In this document: in pieces, positions 22,061 to 35,943 of the stretch | Layout: the number at the start of each line of letters is the position of its first letter | Numbering within the stretch: the first letter of the stretch is position 1 | NCBI RefSeq assembly: GCF_000340215.1 | Contig: NW_006921534.1 | Location: 6,561,450 to 6,625,449 of the forward strand | Direction of reading: 5' to 3' | Source of the DNA: Pseudocercospora fijiensis CIRAD86 | Lineage: Eukaryota; Ascomycota; Dothideomycetes; Mycosphaerellales; Mycosphaerellaceae | Length of the DNA stretch: 64,000 nucleotides | Translations under genes and position numbers: made by a program | Notes under the pieces: model-generated | Database searches by the model: none | What the model saw: only the letters and a program-made list of their open reading frames with translations | Told to the model about the DNA's origin: nothing

Positions 22061-23857
22061 CGTCTTTAGCGAGGAAATCGTCGATATAGGCCTTATACGA
22101 TAGAGATTAAGCTATTGTATTAAGAAAGATAATAAACTTCTAATAGAAATCTAATAGAAACCCGTATTCTAATAGAAAATTAGAAATAATAGAAATACGA
22201 TATTTAGTACGCGTGCCCGGGCGCGACTATTAACAACACTAACTAAGAATAGCTATGTCTAAAAACAGGTAGAAATAGTACGTAATCGACGATAAGGCGA
22301 TTCTATATTAGTGCTAGGTCTTAATCTACTAGGGCTCGGATAGCTAGCTAGGGCTCGGGGAAGTAACTAAGGTATAGATAGTCCTTAAGCTCCTCCTTAT
22401 TAAACTAGAGGACTTATTTAACTTCGTTCTAAACAATGTAACTTAACTAAGGAATTCTACCGACTAGGGTATCGGAAATATAGCTAGGGCCTTCGACTAA
22501 GATAGCGGTAGAGAAGGCGAACGGTACGAAGGTATTAGAACCTAGAAGGGCGGTTAGATTATAGTACGCCTTAGCAACCTTAGCGACGGTTAAGTTATTA
22601 TAGCCCTTAATCTTAGTACTATCGATAATATAAGAGTAGCCTAGATCGATTAATATACGGTCGCTCTTAGGCTTTAGGTTACTATACGGAAGATATAGTA
22701 TCTAAATAGAGACTTCGTATTCCTTTAGAGGATTAAGGATCTACTAAGCTACCTCGCCTTCGTTAGGCTAACTATCGAATATATAGCCGAGGTCGTCGTT
22801 AGTAAGGTACTTATTAGTAAGCTTACTAATCTTGTTTAGTAGAACTAGGCTATAGGTATTAAGCTTCTTAACCTAGTTCTCGAAGACCTCTAGTTTATAT
22901 ATACCTTCGACGATAGTTAAATAGGCAGTCTTATCTTTAGATATAAGAGAAACCTTAATACGTAGATAGCTAGTACCCTTACTAGCTACGAGCTTAACAA
23001 TATCTTATCCGAAACAAGAAGTCTCCTTAGTAGGGCAGTTCTTATAACCGCTATTACCTACCTTAAAGTACTTAGTAGGCTTAGGGACGGAGATAAGCTC
23101 GTATATATAATTAGGTCGAAGGGTAACGGCTAAGAGCTATAAGGCGGGATACTAACGGACGATTTAGTTACTTACTCTATAGGTTTAAAGGGTATTACGG
23201 CCTTCCTACTTAGACTTAGGCAGTTTACGTATATACTAAAAGAATATACGAAACTCCTTCTATATTAGGTCGACGATAAAAGGAAGGTACGCTCTACGAG
23301 GCGACTATATCTAACCGAAGACTCGAGGGAAGATAGTATTACTAGTCTAACGAAAGCGGTCGAAGGAGGTACCTTATTCGAGAATGCTAGTAATTAACTT
23401 ATACCAACGCTTAGTTAGCGTAAGATCGCGAGCAATAGTACTAGTAGAGTTAAATACGTAGAGTCCTAGGGAGGTCGGGGCGGTAGTAGGACGTCTAGGA
23501 AACTAGTTAGTATAACTAGATCCTAGAGCCAAACATTCTAGTATTACAATATTCGAGTATATAGCGTAGGCGCGGCCGTGCGTCCTCTAAACACTAAATA
23601 GAGATATTAGAATGTTTGCACTAAAACGTTTGCTTTCTATTAGTAGACCTCGCCTACGGCCGTAGAATTCGCCCGTAGCCGTTTCTTCTCGTTGCCCCTA
23701 AGAGTCGGTTATATACCTACGTATTATTTATATACGACTCCCTTTACGTCGCTTCTACGTAAAGTTTAGACAATCTACCTTCGCGTCCTAAGTCTCGCTA
23801 ATCTATCCTAGCGTAAACATAGCTACTAGATAATCTATTCTTTTTATTAGTAGCTTA

Positions 23858-25080
23858 TTACTTTATACTATTACCTTACTATTATAGTAGATTACTAGCC
23901 CCTTTATTATATACAAGTATAGGTTTCTTCTTTATAAGCATAATGCGCGTCTAATAGAGATATCTCGACCCGACTTAATCTTATTACCTCCGCGTAGTAT
24001 AAAGATTTCCTCGTAGTATAGAAACTAACCGACGAGAACATAATAGCTCTTAAAGTCCTACGCGGACCTAACGAACCTAGAACTACGAAGGTAGACACAC
24101 TTAGGCGTATATTCGAACAGATCGGTAATTCTATCGAGAGTAACTCGGTTAGGGCGACTATACTCTAGTAGTACGCTCTATAGTATAAGATCTAGGAGAC
24201 TAGTACTAATCCTTTACTCCGTATATCCTAAGCCTTCGTTCGAAGCCTCGACTAGCACGGCCTAATCTATTACGCCGTCGTCCTCGGAATATCTATAGAC
24301 GCCTCCCGCCGAGTAAGCAACTATATTATCGAAGCCGCCTAGGGCGAAGATTAGTTTACTTAAGCCTCGGAGCTTGTCCGGCTTCTATTTAGCGCTCTAC
24401 TTTTAGTACCTAAACGCATTCTCGCCGACATTGTAGCTACTACTCGGATTGGACTTAGTCTCGAAGAAGCCTATCGCTTCTAGATATAAGGCAAACGGAA
24501 GAGGCTTACGGAAGCCTAGAATAGTCGCGTTAATAAGAGGAAGAGCGCTCTTTACGATTTTATTACCGGCAGTAATATTACCGCTATAAGAGACGCTTAC
24601 AAACCGAAACCTAGTAAGGAACGTACGATGTAGGCCTACCTACCTAACATTCCTAAAGACTATATCGTTCTTTAAGGCTTTAAGACGGGGCGCAATTTAC
24701 TAGCGCCGAAAAAACACCTATTACGCGCCTTACGTAAAAAACATCTAAGGAAACCTAGGGTTAAAGCGGGTAGTAATACACTAGTACTAGATTTATAGCT
24801 AGAAGACGATAGCGTAGAACCCGATATACCGGCATTAGACGACGAAGGAGGGAAAGGTACCTAGGACAATCCTCTTAATATAGACGGAGATACGGCTTCT
24901 AATTTTCTTAATATATACGATAGATTAGAGCTCCGTTTACAATGTCGCCGGCTTAGCCGTAGAGAAGGGATAGAAGCCTACTATGCCTACTACCGCAAAT
25001 AGTAGATAGACTTTACCTATACTTTGCTACCGAATATTAGAGAGCGTCTCGCTACGTTAGGCTAGCTACCGTATATATAA
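23858..25080 (+). pseudogene. ORF A, unknown protein (copy 2)
   Basis: Same frame and same end as copy 1 (stop 25078-25080). It shares the basic stretch and the acidic stretch. No frame-shifting indel separates the copies in this gene, which supports the reading frame chosen. Function unknown. Confidence 0.5.
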
Positions 25081-25256
25081 ACTTTAATTACTCCGTTCCT
25101 ACTACGTACCGTCCCTATACCTAATATATATAAATGCTAACTATTTTGCTATATAGCGAAAGATCTACCCGTTTTCTAGCTAGCAAAGTAGTCTGTATCT
25201 TACACCTTTTACTTAATCTTACGACTGCCTCGCTTAGAAGCCCGTAACCTATACGT

Positions 25257-28200
25257 ATATAGCTCCCTACTATCCCGAGGCGGATTAGCTCGTAGCTATA
25301 TACTATCTATTCTAACCGCCTGCCCGGATTTCTAACTAGTTTATACCTACGCTATACTAAGTTATATTCTATACAACCTTCGCCTTATTATCTTCCTATA
25401 TACTATTTATAGTAGATACGGCCTATATAGAGATACTATTAAGGTTTAGGTTAGACAATCCGCGCCTTAACTACTTTAGTCTATAAAGGAGGCGATAGAT
25501 ATACGTCTGTTAACGCGCTCTCGCGATTAATATATTATTATAATCGAGATTATTAGGGTTATAAGAACTACTCCTAATACCTAGGGACCTATATATCGGA
25601 AAGATACCGTTTCGAGGATTACTTCTATTATCTTCCTTAATATCGCATTATTAAGTACGTAACTTACCGATACGCCGTGCCCCCTTACTATTTTTACGCT
25701 TACCTTAGCCGCTAATACTAATATACTATTCCTATTACTATCCGTCGCCTTCTTATCGAAGAATTTAAGCTATTCCCCGATATTGCTATAATACCCGACT
25801 AGGTAATTTAGCCCTAGCTAACCGATAATTAAGCCCCGGAGTTCCCGCTCTACTTCGATTGTTTCCGATATACTACCGTCGACGAATAGGGCGAATAATA
25901 TACGGCTGTCTTTTACTCGCGTACCTCGATATAAGAGTATTATAAAACGCGATATAAGTAGACTAATACCTAGACTCGGGGCGGTAGTAGAAAAGCCCGC
26001 CTATAAGAGATACCTAATCGCCTATAGGAGAGTAATGTCTATATATAGCAATTCTTCTACTCTAAAGCTAGGTACGAACCCGGATAGAATCGCCTATTCT
26101 AGGTCTATCGTCGCGCTTATATAGTGCCTATTCCCTTCTTATCGTATAACGACTAGTTTGCGTCTGCCCTAATTAAAGCCTAGGCCGATATCTAAGAGAA
26201 ACTAGATAAGGATCGAAATGTCGTTTATAATAGCTTAGCCTATGTATCTACCCTCCTCCCCTAGATTTAGCAACTCTTTATCGACCTTTACGTCGTCTTA
26301 CTCTATAAAAACGAAATATAGGCCGCTATCCGCCTCCCTAAAGAAGATAATAAGCCCTATATCGTAGAAGTTATCGCTATCGCTCGCCGAGCGTTCTTTT
26401 AGATAATAAGGCATTATAGCGAAAGTAGCCCCTATTTTAACTTTACTAATTCCCGTAAGCAAGCCCTCGCTAACTTTTATAATATAATATAGAAGTCTAA
26501 CTATTATAAATATTTTCGCTTTCGGCGCTATAAGATCCGCTTAAGCGAACTTAAATACGCCGACGCTATACTATATACGCTAGTATATTTTATTCGTTAT
26601 ATCTCCCCTAAAGTTCTATTTTTCCCTTTTATAATGTCGCCTACCGATAAACTTAACGACGACGTCGACGCCAAAGTCGCTAGTTAAGTAAGCGATAAAG
26701 TCGACGAAAAAGTCGACTATAGCCCCGCCTAAGTAACGCTAACCGACGAATAGCGCGAACTCTAGAATAAACTTAGCGACCGCATCCGAAGCGGTATTAC
26801 TAAGACGGAAGAACTAGAACTATATCCTCTTATTTCCTAGTTATTACTCTCTCTATTCTAGTATCTAATTAGTAGTCGTCGGTTCTACTCCCTACTTCTT
26901 AGCTATCTCGCTCTTTATATAGTATAACCGTATTTAGGCGTATAGTAGGAGCCGAACGACTTTAATTACTATCTCTCCGCTATTATTTAGATAGGGCAAC
27001 TCCTTGTATTTAACTACTCCTAGCGTTATAACTAGGGCTTCGACCGCGACGACGAAGTTTTAGAGGCTATTAAGTATAAGATAGAGTTACTCTTTACGCG
27101 AGAGACCGCTATCCGAGAAATTGTCTACTAGCGTAGTACCCTCTTCGCCTTTACTAGTAACTATATATCGACTAATTAGGCTATCTAGGCCGCCGACGGT
27201 AAATCCGTTTAATTTAGGGACGTCGTACTACGAGTTATAGACCTAACTACCCTACTCGAGTATTGCTATCGATAGGCATATAAGATCCTACGGCGCGACC
27301 TCCTTTTTAGACTCCCGTATAACTCTATCCCTCTTACCGACCTTTATAACTGCCCCGAAGAAACTACTATCTACTTTAGCTTCCTTTAAGACAAGCGTAA
27401 TACTACTATCGTTAACCTAGCTCGAACGTTTGTTATTAACGCTATCGCTAGTAATCTAGCTCTATTATATTTATACTTAGAGGCCGGTTTAGATACACTC
27501 CGCCTTAGCTCGGTAGTCGGCGTATATAAGTATTATATCTAAGAGTTCCTTTAGCTACTTAGCGTTCTTATATTTATTAGTAGCGGTTAGCCCGCCTGCG
27601 AACCCGAATTCTTCTCGGCGATATAGCGTAATACTTAGTCGGTCCGCTCTATTACTATCCGAGATAGATACGTTATAATTTACCTAACCTATACTAAGCT
27701 CCGCTAGAAGCTAAATAATAAATAAAACGTCCGCTTCCTATTTAAGCTCGGCCGCCTACTTATCGATTACCTTATATATATTTAACTATTTCGCAAGCTC
27801 TACTAGTATTAATCTAACCCCGGGTAGGTACTTAGTCCTTTCCTCTAGTCTAAGGACAACCTCGTCTAGTCGGATAATACTATAACCTAATACCTTCGTC
27901 GATAGACCGTAGCCGCTAGCCTGCCCGCCTTCGGTATTAGCGAGTAGCGTTACTTCTCCGTCGCTATCGTTAAGAAATTCTTTAGCAAGTTCGTAGGCTT
28001 CGATTAATCGGACGCAAACGACGAAGACGACGAGGTCGACGATATAGAGGCAGCTATAGCTAGGTAGCGTAACTATAGTTTCTATACTGCTAACATTTTA
28101 TATACTAACGCTAATCTATTCGCCGTATCGTCTAACTTATAGGATAGCTTAATCTAAGGCAGGTACCGCGCGTCTCGTATCTAGTCGAACTTCCTCTAGC

Positions 28201-30125
28201 TTCCTACCGCTATTACTCGCTACTAGGGGACCTAGCCGTCGCTAGGTAGCTCTATTAGCAACCTCTTAGTACTCGAGAATAGTAGTCTCGCCCCCGTCTT
28301 TACCCTCGATAAAGCCCTATAGTACGCGCGCGAAATTATATAAAACCCGTAGCTATAGTAGAAAAGCGAGGGTTAAGCGACCGCTATACGATAGATCCTC
28401 TCTCTCGAGGCCCGACTACTCGTCGTCCTTAGTACTAGCGCCGGTAAGAGTCTCCTCTTTATAGTTCCTTACTATATAAAAGGTACGTAGACTACTATAC
28501 TTATCCTTCCTCTAGTTGCTTTACGAGTTAATATACTTACCTAACTTAAAGCCGCTAAAGTGTCCTATATAGTATAGTAACTAGGAATAGAGCGCTCTAC
28601 TTCCTTTATCCTAGTTAGCGCTAAGGCCGCCTACTCTACCTAATTTATTATATATATACGGCGTCTCGGGGTCTAGAACTAGCTCGATCGTATCTTCGTC
28701 GACGAGTGCTATTTAACTATAACCGCGTTGCCGTACTGCTCTATCTTTCGCTAATTTAGCTATCTCGGGTCGATTAGTACCTAGGTCGTCTACCTAACCG
28801 CTACTCTACTACTATTAATAGAACCTAAATTCCTATAGCGCAACGTTATCGCCTAGCCTATAATAGTATAGCGGAGTACTAATCGCGCTAATATTATATA
28901 TTATGTTTCCTTATACTAGTAGGTATAGTTACTACTTATAGCTATACGACTTATTAGGAAGCAACCTAGGGCGAGTATATTCGTACTTAGCGATCGCGTC
29001 CTAGTATTCGTATATAGTCTCGACTACGCCGAGCAGCTAGCGAGGGAAATTAATTGCCTGTACTTTACCGCCGCTAGTAGAACTACTAGCGAGAAAGAAT
29101 AGCTACTCGACGCCTAGCTTAATAGTACCGATAATCTATTTCTTATCGCTACTTCTATACTCGGCGAAGGATTCGACGCACTACGTATCCGAGTTATTAT
29201 CTACGTCGGCCTCCTACCCTTACTAATATTATTCGTATAATAGTCCGGTCGCGCTAGGCGAGATAGAAAGCTAGTACTATCTTACCTCCTACTACTAACT
29301 AAACTAACTATACTAGTAACGGTCGACTAGAGTAAGCTTAGCTTCGATTAATACCCTTACGTAGATAACGTTAGCTATATATAGTAGCGTAAGAGGCAAG
29401 CTATATAGCAATATACTCGCGTAGGTAAATGTTTGCGTCTAATTATGTCTAATTACCTCGATAGTCCCTAATTCCGCTTAACGTATATATCTAACCTAGA
29501 CGATAGTAACGAGCTCTACTAACGATATATATACCGACTAGTACTGCCTCTAACCTAGCCCGAAACGCCGTAGGCTTAGGCGATCCGTCGGCAGACTGCC
29601 TATTTCTAGCGTATCTAGCAAAACGAAGCTAGTAGTATAATATAGTTCGACCGCAACCTCGCCGTTATCTAATAACTATATACTATCTACCGCTTCGTTA
29701 ATCCCCGCCTCCTTATATACTAATTCTCTTAATGCCTACGCGCTAACTTCGTAGTTGCGAAGAAAAGGCAAGCGCTCTAAACTAAGCTAATCGAGAGGTA
29801 CTATACCTACTTCTACTACTATTTCCCTTTTACTATATACTAGGAATATAGCAAGCAAATATAGAGTTGTTAACGGCTAGACGTTATATAGCTAGTCGCT
29901 ATCGGCGTATTCTAGTCGCTATAGATAGGTCCTACTTAGATCTAGGATAAATTCTAGTACTAATTTAAAACGCTAGAGGAATACCTCTAGTAGATAACTT
30001 AGAGTACTATATAGGATAGAGAAAAGGCTATCTAAGGTGTTCGTCTCTGTACTATCGCTATCGAGCACGTTCTAGCTAGGAACGTTAAACTAGATCCGGT
30101 ACCCGCTAACAACTATATAGAGTAG
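25257..30125 (+). pseudogene. RecQ-like (telomere-linked-type) helicase, copy 2
   Basis: Equal in length to copy 1 (4,869 bases, 1,623 codons with the terminal TAG 30123-30125). This copy keeps motif III as LTATL (near 28797-28820) and a better motif VI, QSGRARRDRKL, from a GRAGRDGK ancestor; these make the RecQ-like call firmer than copy 1 alone. Walker A is STSAGKS in both copies, so that change predates or recurred after duplication. Genes of this kind are known from fungal subtelomeres; whether this locus is subtelomeric cannot be told from the window. Confidence 0.8.
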
Positions 30126-30137
30126 GAATTCTAGACG

Positions 30138-30222
30138 CTAACTATTTCGCCGGCCGGAAAAAAAAACAATAATATACCGGTTATACTATTTACTTTTCCG
30201 TCTAGCGAAATAGTCGGCACGT
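30138..30222. repeat. Palindromic motif pair after RecQ-like gene (copy 2)
   Basis: CTATTTCGCCGGCCGGAAA and TTCCGTCTAGCGAAATAG. The first keeps CCGGCCGG, showing the ancestral GC-rich centre of the palindrome where copy 1 has TAGCCGG. Confidence 0.65.
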
Positions 30223-32293
30223 AGCTATATTATCGCTATATTAACTCGGCAGTTAGGCGGGAGTAATAGTCTCTAATCTACTAACGACATTATTATACTA
30301 GTATCCTTATTAAATTAATAACGCTATAGCGTCGCTACGCTCGCACGCTATAATATAAGATATCTACCGACGTTAGAAGTAGAGTATGCAACTAAATAGT
30401 TATAGCTAGCATTTACCTATATCGCTAGACCGTTTAAGTTAAATACGGATAGAGCGTAGTTAGTCGAGATCTAAAATATAAACTATTTATAAACCGAACT
30501 ACTATTACTCGATATATTCTACTCTCTCTATCCTTACCCTAACCGCCTCCTCGTCGCCTTTCGCCTACGTCGTATATTAACCTGCTAACGACAATATACT
30601 AATAGTATCGTCGCCCTTCGTTAGAGTATTTCTGCCTATAGACTTATTATCTCTACTACTATCTCTACGATCTGTTCCTCTAGTACCTCTATACTTAGCT
30701 ACTCCTTATTTATTATTCGCCCGTATACTACCTAGCTAGCCGATAAATCTTCCTCTACGCTCCTCCTCCCGCTTACCCTCTATTTATTATAGCCTTCGCC
30801 TAGTCTGCCTATTCCTCCCTCGTTAACCTCTATTATACCCTTACTTAATCTACCTATTACTCTCTCGTTAACTTCTATTATACCCTTACCTACTATTATA
30901 TTACTACCTACTAGTATACTATCTACCTAATCGCTAGGCCTATTAACCCGCGCCTACGTCGCTAACTTATCTAGTCGCTATTCCCTTATTTCTATCCTAT
31001 AATAGTATATTTCCTATATAAATAAAAACGCTATATATTCTACGTAATATAACTATTTCTTCTCCGCCGAGAAGCTCGCCTAGTTATACTATAGAAGTAG
31101 TAGCGGTCGCTCGTATAACTATCGTCGTATTAATATTCTATCGTAATACTCGGCTATATTACCGGTCGCTAGCGCTAGCTCGGTATAACTCGCTAATATT
31201 TAGTAGTCGGCTATCTCGGTAGTCTTACTTGTATCTACGCGACGGCTAGCCGTAGAGAGAAGTTTCGGAATAGCGACGTGCTCGAGTAGTTTAGTAGGCG
31301 AAATCGGATAAAGGTAGGATACGGACAATCTCTAGAACCGACGTCCTTTTATATCTTTCCTCGCTATATATATTAGACTACCTACCGTATCGCTACTTTG
31401 TCTATTATTATAGCCGATCCTACCTTACGTCCTACTAGAACCGTATACAAACTCGATTAAATTTTACCGTACCGCTTGTACCTACGCGTCCGCCTTTACT
31501 TATTATATACTATTTCTTTTATAATATACTGTTCGCCTACGCACTCTCTCTAGTATACTCGAATAGCGCGGTTATACTATACCGCATTTCGATCTAGGCG
31601 TCGCATTTGAAATCCGCGTATATAAGTCGGGTTTGATTTAATGTCTCTTTGTACGTCGTCGTATATTATCTATTATAATCTCTTATATTCCCTCTAGCCC
31701 TTGCTATTACCTAGGGGTCGAGCGCTAATACTATAGCTCTCTCGCCTCGCATTTATACGTACTATCGACGGTAGCTAATAAAGTGCTACTTACCCGGGTT
31801 ATTTCTTACTACCGGCATCTGCTTTATATCTATTATCCTAGCGAGTGCGCTAATACCCTAACCGATCGACGTACTAGCTTAGTTTCTATACTATTGCACT
31901 AACTATAGGCCTTCTCTAGTAGTTAGGTTAGATCTTGCTAGTAGAGGACATACTCGGTTAAGTCGGATTATACCCCGTATAACTTAACGTAGGTATACTT
32001 ACTAGATAATCTACCGGTTTTTCCCTATCTCGCGATACCCGTATTAAAATACTAGAACCTATCGGTAAAGGAGTCGGCTAGATCGAGTATTATTAGATAT
32101 AAGCTATTTATAGAGATCTTATACGTTAACCTACTTATATATATAATATAGTCGATACTGCGCCGTAGTACCGCTAAATATCGCTAGCTACGTATAGGAG
32201 GTAAATGCATATAGTTATAGTGCTACCCGAATTTCTATATCTAGTACTTCTATCGTACGAGACTTAGGCGTTATATAACCTAGGGCTAATCTA

Positions 32294-32381
32294 CTAAACG
32301 ACGATTAGATGCGAACTAGTTTGCTAGGCGGCAAACTATATTGTCTATATTACTTTTGCTAGCTAGCAAAATAGTTAGCAC
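32294..32381 (-). other. Intron 2 of M, copy 2
   Basis: Donor GTGCTAACTATTTTGC, acceptor TTTAG; palindrome TTTTGCTAGCTAGCAAAA at its start, with a GTTTGCCGCCTAGCAAAC segment further in. Confidence 0.8.
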
Positions 32382-33124
32382 TCTCGTATTGTAATTGCGG
32401 TTATAGTAGATGCGTCTACTAGCTATAGGTCGTAGTATAGTAACGCTACTAAGGCTCGAACCCTAATTGCGCTATCTATCCCTAGATATAGCTCGACTAT
32501 TATACCTCGCCGACTAGCTTTTATCGTATATCGTCTATTAGGACGTCCGGTATGCTATCTATGCTGTTATCGTAGCCTTAGCTATCTTAGTCTAGTATAT
32601 TCTTGCTTACCTAGTAGTCTACTATTATCTAATCCGGCTATTGTCGAGGCAATCCGATATATCCTTACGTTATAATACTAACGGAGCCGTATACGGACTT
32701 GTTAGGCTATATACTAGTTTATATATAGTTATTATATACGTAATAAAATACTACGATTAACTCGGTTAGTATTCGGTTCTTAAAACTATTAACTCGTAAT
32801 ATCGTAGAATAGATAGCGGTTAGTTCGTCTACCCGGGATATACGTCCGAAATTATAGTATATTTTCGAACGACTACAATTCTCGAAAACTAATTTCTCCC
32901 CCGATCGATTAGATAACAACGCCCTAATCTAACGATATCTTTTATTATTTATCTACCCGAATATAAACCTACTATAACCGAGACAGTCCGAGTAAATTAG
33001 TAACCTTACTGCCGCTAAGATTTACCCTAATCGTTGCTAACCCTCGGGTCTAGCTTACTTACGTATTACGCTCCGTATACTAACGGCGTTTTCTAGGGCA
33101 GGTTTTATAGGTTACCTCCTTCTA

Positions 33125-33233
33125 CTACCGTATATTATATAGTAAATTATTAATAGTATAATGCTAACTGTTTTGCCGCCTAGCAAACTGCCGGGCTATT
33201 GTCTATTTTCCTAGCCGGTAAAACGGTTAGCAC
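33125..33233 (-). other. Intron 1 of M, copy 2
   Basis: Donor GTGCTAACCGTTTTACC, acceptor CGGTAG. Same length (109 bp) as copy 1. Two palindromic segments. Confidence 0.8.
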
Positions 33234-35616
33234 TCTTATATAGTCGCATTTATTATCCTATAGTTTAACGGGTTAGAGAAATACGAGGCGGTCTATATTA
33301 CTTAACTACTATATCTACTTAGAGACGGTAGTACACATATATCGAATGTATTACGTATACTATGCTTAGTATAGGCTTATATATACTCTAGCCTATCGAT
33401 ATATTATAGTTGCCCCGCCTAGAATAGATCTATCGTCTCTAGCATTTCCGAGATACTACCCCGCGTAGCCTCGAGCTATGCGGCTACTCCGATACGTATA
33501 CTATCTCGTATTCTCTAGCCTTCCTCCTATACTATACTTACTATTCGATTAGCGTTAGATATCCCGTCTAATAACAAAGGTATATACTTGTCGCGAATAT
33601 AGTCGATTAAATCTTTACCCCTAAACTTAAGTTCTAGGACCTCCTTTACCTCCTCTAATGCTTTATCGAGGTTAGCTATACTATATGCGTCTAGTAGCTT
33701 ATAGTATGCCGCCTCTAGAACCGGAATTACCTTAATAGTAAGATCTACTAAATCCTATTATATAGGTAGCCCTACTACTCGGCGTAGTAATCGGATGCTA
33801 TTTACTATTAACAAGTAGTCTAGGTACTATTTCGCCTAGTATAGGATCGCGTCGGGAAAGTACTCCTACTATACGCTTTTAATTAATATTGTCGTCGTCG
33901 TATAGAGTATTAATAGCGGATCGTCTAGATATATATCTAGTAGTATTAACTTTATATACTACGTAGCTAGATAATACCTATTTATAGTCGGGCAGTCTAT
34001 TCGTATTACCGCTATCGTAACCGCTATCCTATCGATAACAAAGCCTACTAGATATATATAGTGCCTACTACTGTCCGGTTTTACGAATATATTATCTACG
34101 ATTAACGTCCTATCGCTCTCGGTATATAGCTCTAAAAGCTCGAAATAGGCGACGACTAGGTACTTAAACCTATCCTTTACCGTCTCCGGTTATATATAAA
34201 AGCCCGCGTATCTTAGTATATTTAGTTCTATGCCTGCGGTCGAATAGTCCGGCCGTTTAATTTTCTTTATCTCTAGTAGCTACGAGACATCCTCGATAAC
34301 CTTATCTACTTGTTTTTTATTTAACCCTACGTACCGATATACTAACCTAGCTACTACTTTATATACTTCTATCGAACGACCCCGGGTATATATTATTATA
34401 AACTATATCCTAATTCGCTAGTACGCCTCCCGCGTACTATACTACTCTAGGTCTACTCGGTCGCTCTCGCCGTAGTTATAACGCGTATTAGATTAGTCTA
34501 TTATCTACTTGCCCGGGATCTATTTATACCTCTTCTCGGCCCCTATTATCTCTATAATCCCTCGCTATAGATACGTATCTTCTCTATCTCTACCGTCGCC
34601 GTACCGGTACGTTATACGAGTTTGTTAACCTAATATATTAATATCGCACTTGCTTTTTATAATACTAAATCCCCTCCGCTTCGCCTATCTATATATAAAC
34701 TATTTAGCCGCCTAGAATAACGGGAATTAATGCCCGTAGATCCGATCTAGTAGCCTATACGCCCCTATTAGACGCTCGTATCGCGCCCTAGTATTATCTA
34801 TCCTACTATCCTTACCGCGAACTTATACTAGAGCGCCGGGCAATCTTGCAATTATTAGATATCGCTAGATAGCGGCGCTCCTCTCGCGATATATCTCCTC
34901 TAATAACTTCTCTCGCCCTCTTACGCCTCTGCCTAAGCGCTAACGATCCTATTCGCGAACGGTATATTCGATATCGAGTAGCGTAAAGTAGTCGTCGGTT
35001 ATACTCTATAATAGGAACTACGATAGACTTATTATCGCTTCTAGCGTAACTGCCCGATTGTCGCGTATAACTACTATACGATATAGACGATCTATACTAC
35101 TATATCTAATACTTACTCGGCTAAGGGGAAACTCTATCCCCCCCTATAAACGGAATCGGCCTCGCTATTAAACTTAAAAACTAGTTATATCCCCTTCCCC
35201 TTCTATAGCGTATAACTTATACTATATCTATATATCTACGCTACTATCCGCCCTAATAGATACATCCTTACCTAAACTACCTATTATAGGAGATTACTAT
35301 ATCCTATACGTATATCTATCTCGCGCGTATAATACTCGGTTAAAGACTCGACCCTCTCTTCTACCTTTATCCTATCTCGCCCGTTTCTATATAGTATATC
35401 TCCTATAGCTTATTATATATATTAACTAACAATACGGCCGGTACTATTGCGTACTATTGCGCCGACCGCCCTATACCTACTAACGCGCCCTATAATCTCG
35501 TAATTAATAATACTAACTATTATTCTATCTAGTAAAACGGCTAGTATTGCCTTAGGTATCTACTACCGCGCCTATATAGCTCGATATCGCCTTTACGTCT
35601 ACCCTTTACTTAGGCT

Positions 35617-35776
35617 AAGTTTAACCGTATATTAGCGTATTTCGGCGGACTTTACTTTATAGTATTAACTAAGGCGGCGAACGAAGCGTAGTCCCGACCT
35701 TACTATATAAATTAGCTACGTCGCCTAGGAGGACTCTTTTATACGCATATTAGTAAAGTAAACCGCTAGTCTACCG
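35617..35776 (+). promoter_or_regulatory. Shared promoter module of P1 (copy 2)
   Basis: Aligned with 14241-14400; TATATAAA at 35704-35711, identical to copy 1. Confidence 0.75.
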
Positions 35777-35943
35777 GTCTTGCCCCGAGCGCTATTAACG
35801 CACTAATATAGGTCTCTTCTCGGCCGCTAACTCTCTCTACTTTATAATCTACTTCTACTACTAGCGATCTATACTCGTCTATCTATTCCTCTAGCCGGTA
35901 AACTAGTCTATAGCCCTATACGTATATCCTACGCTACCGTACT

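Larger units (their letters stand above)
19072..22371 (-). mobile_element. Complete MULE transposon, copy 2 (3.3 kb)
   Basis: Ends are inverted: CTTAGTTACTTCCC at 19072 and GGGGAAGTAACTAAG ending at 22371, with inner TIR sequence CGAGCCCTAGCTAGC / GCTAGCTAGGGCTCG. Flanking 9-mers are ATATAGATA (19063-19071) and GTATAGATA (22372-22380), a TSD of the length usual for MULEs with one TG to TA change. The left terminus is present twice in tandem (see 19072-19325). The transposase remnant is on the minus strand. 19325-20830 holds no recognised second gene. Confidence 0.9.
18414..23514. other. Inter-copy segment holding a gene split by a MULE
   Basis: Between the two long copies lie ~1.8 kb of host sequence plus the 3.3 kb MULE. 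Removing the MULE and one TSD restores a continuous minus-strand frame (see 18600-23514). 18414-18600 has CTA-rich low-complexity sequence and no recognised feature. Confidence 0.7.
18600..23514 (-). pseudogene. Unknown gene interrupted by MULE copy 2
   Basis: On the minus strand a frame runs from the edge of long copy 2 (23514) to 22372, is interrupted by the MULE, and continues from 19071 to about 18600. Excising the MULE with one 9 bp TSD joins KEELKDYL to YKQEKAIQDKATNLL with no shift. Readings include RDLTLTKRWYKLITSILE, KTAYLTIVEGIYKLEVFEN and NLTVAKVAKAYYNLT. The family is not recognised. It is less damaged than its neighbours: it keeps a TGG codon and intact long stretches, so it may have been single-copy for longer. 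Its 5' end is cut by the left edge of the long unit. Confidence 0.6.
30315..35392 (-). pseudogene. Gene M, unknown 1,626-residue protein (copy 2)
   Basis: Exons 35392-33234, 33124-32382 and 32293-30315 on the minus strand sum to 4,881 bases, a multiple of three and exactly one codon shorter than copy 1. Introns 33125-33233 and 32294-32381 sit at the same places and keep GTGCTAAC donors. The stretch 32719-32919 is the open part of exon 2 and is not a separate gene. The preservation of length and phase in both copies indicates a real protein gene before RIP. Confidence 0.75.

Noticed and set aside
23907..24098. 63-codon minus-strand frame
   Set aside because: Antisense to ORF A; not conserved in copy 1.
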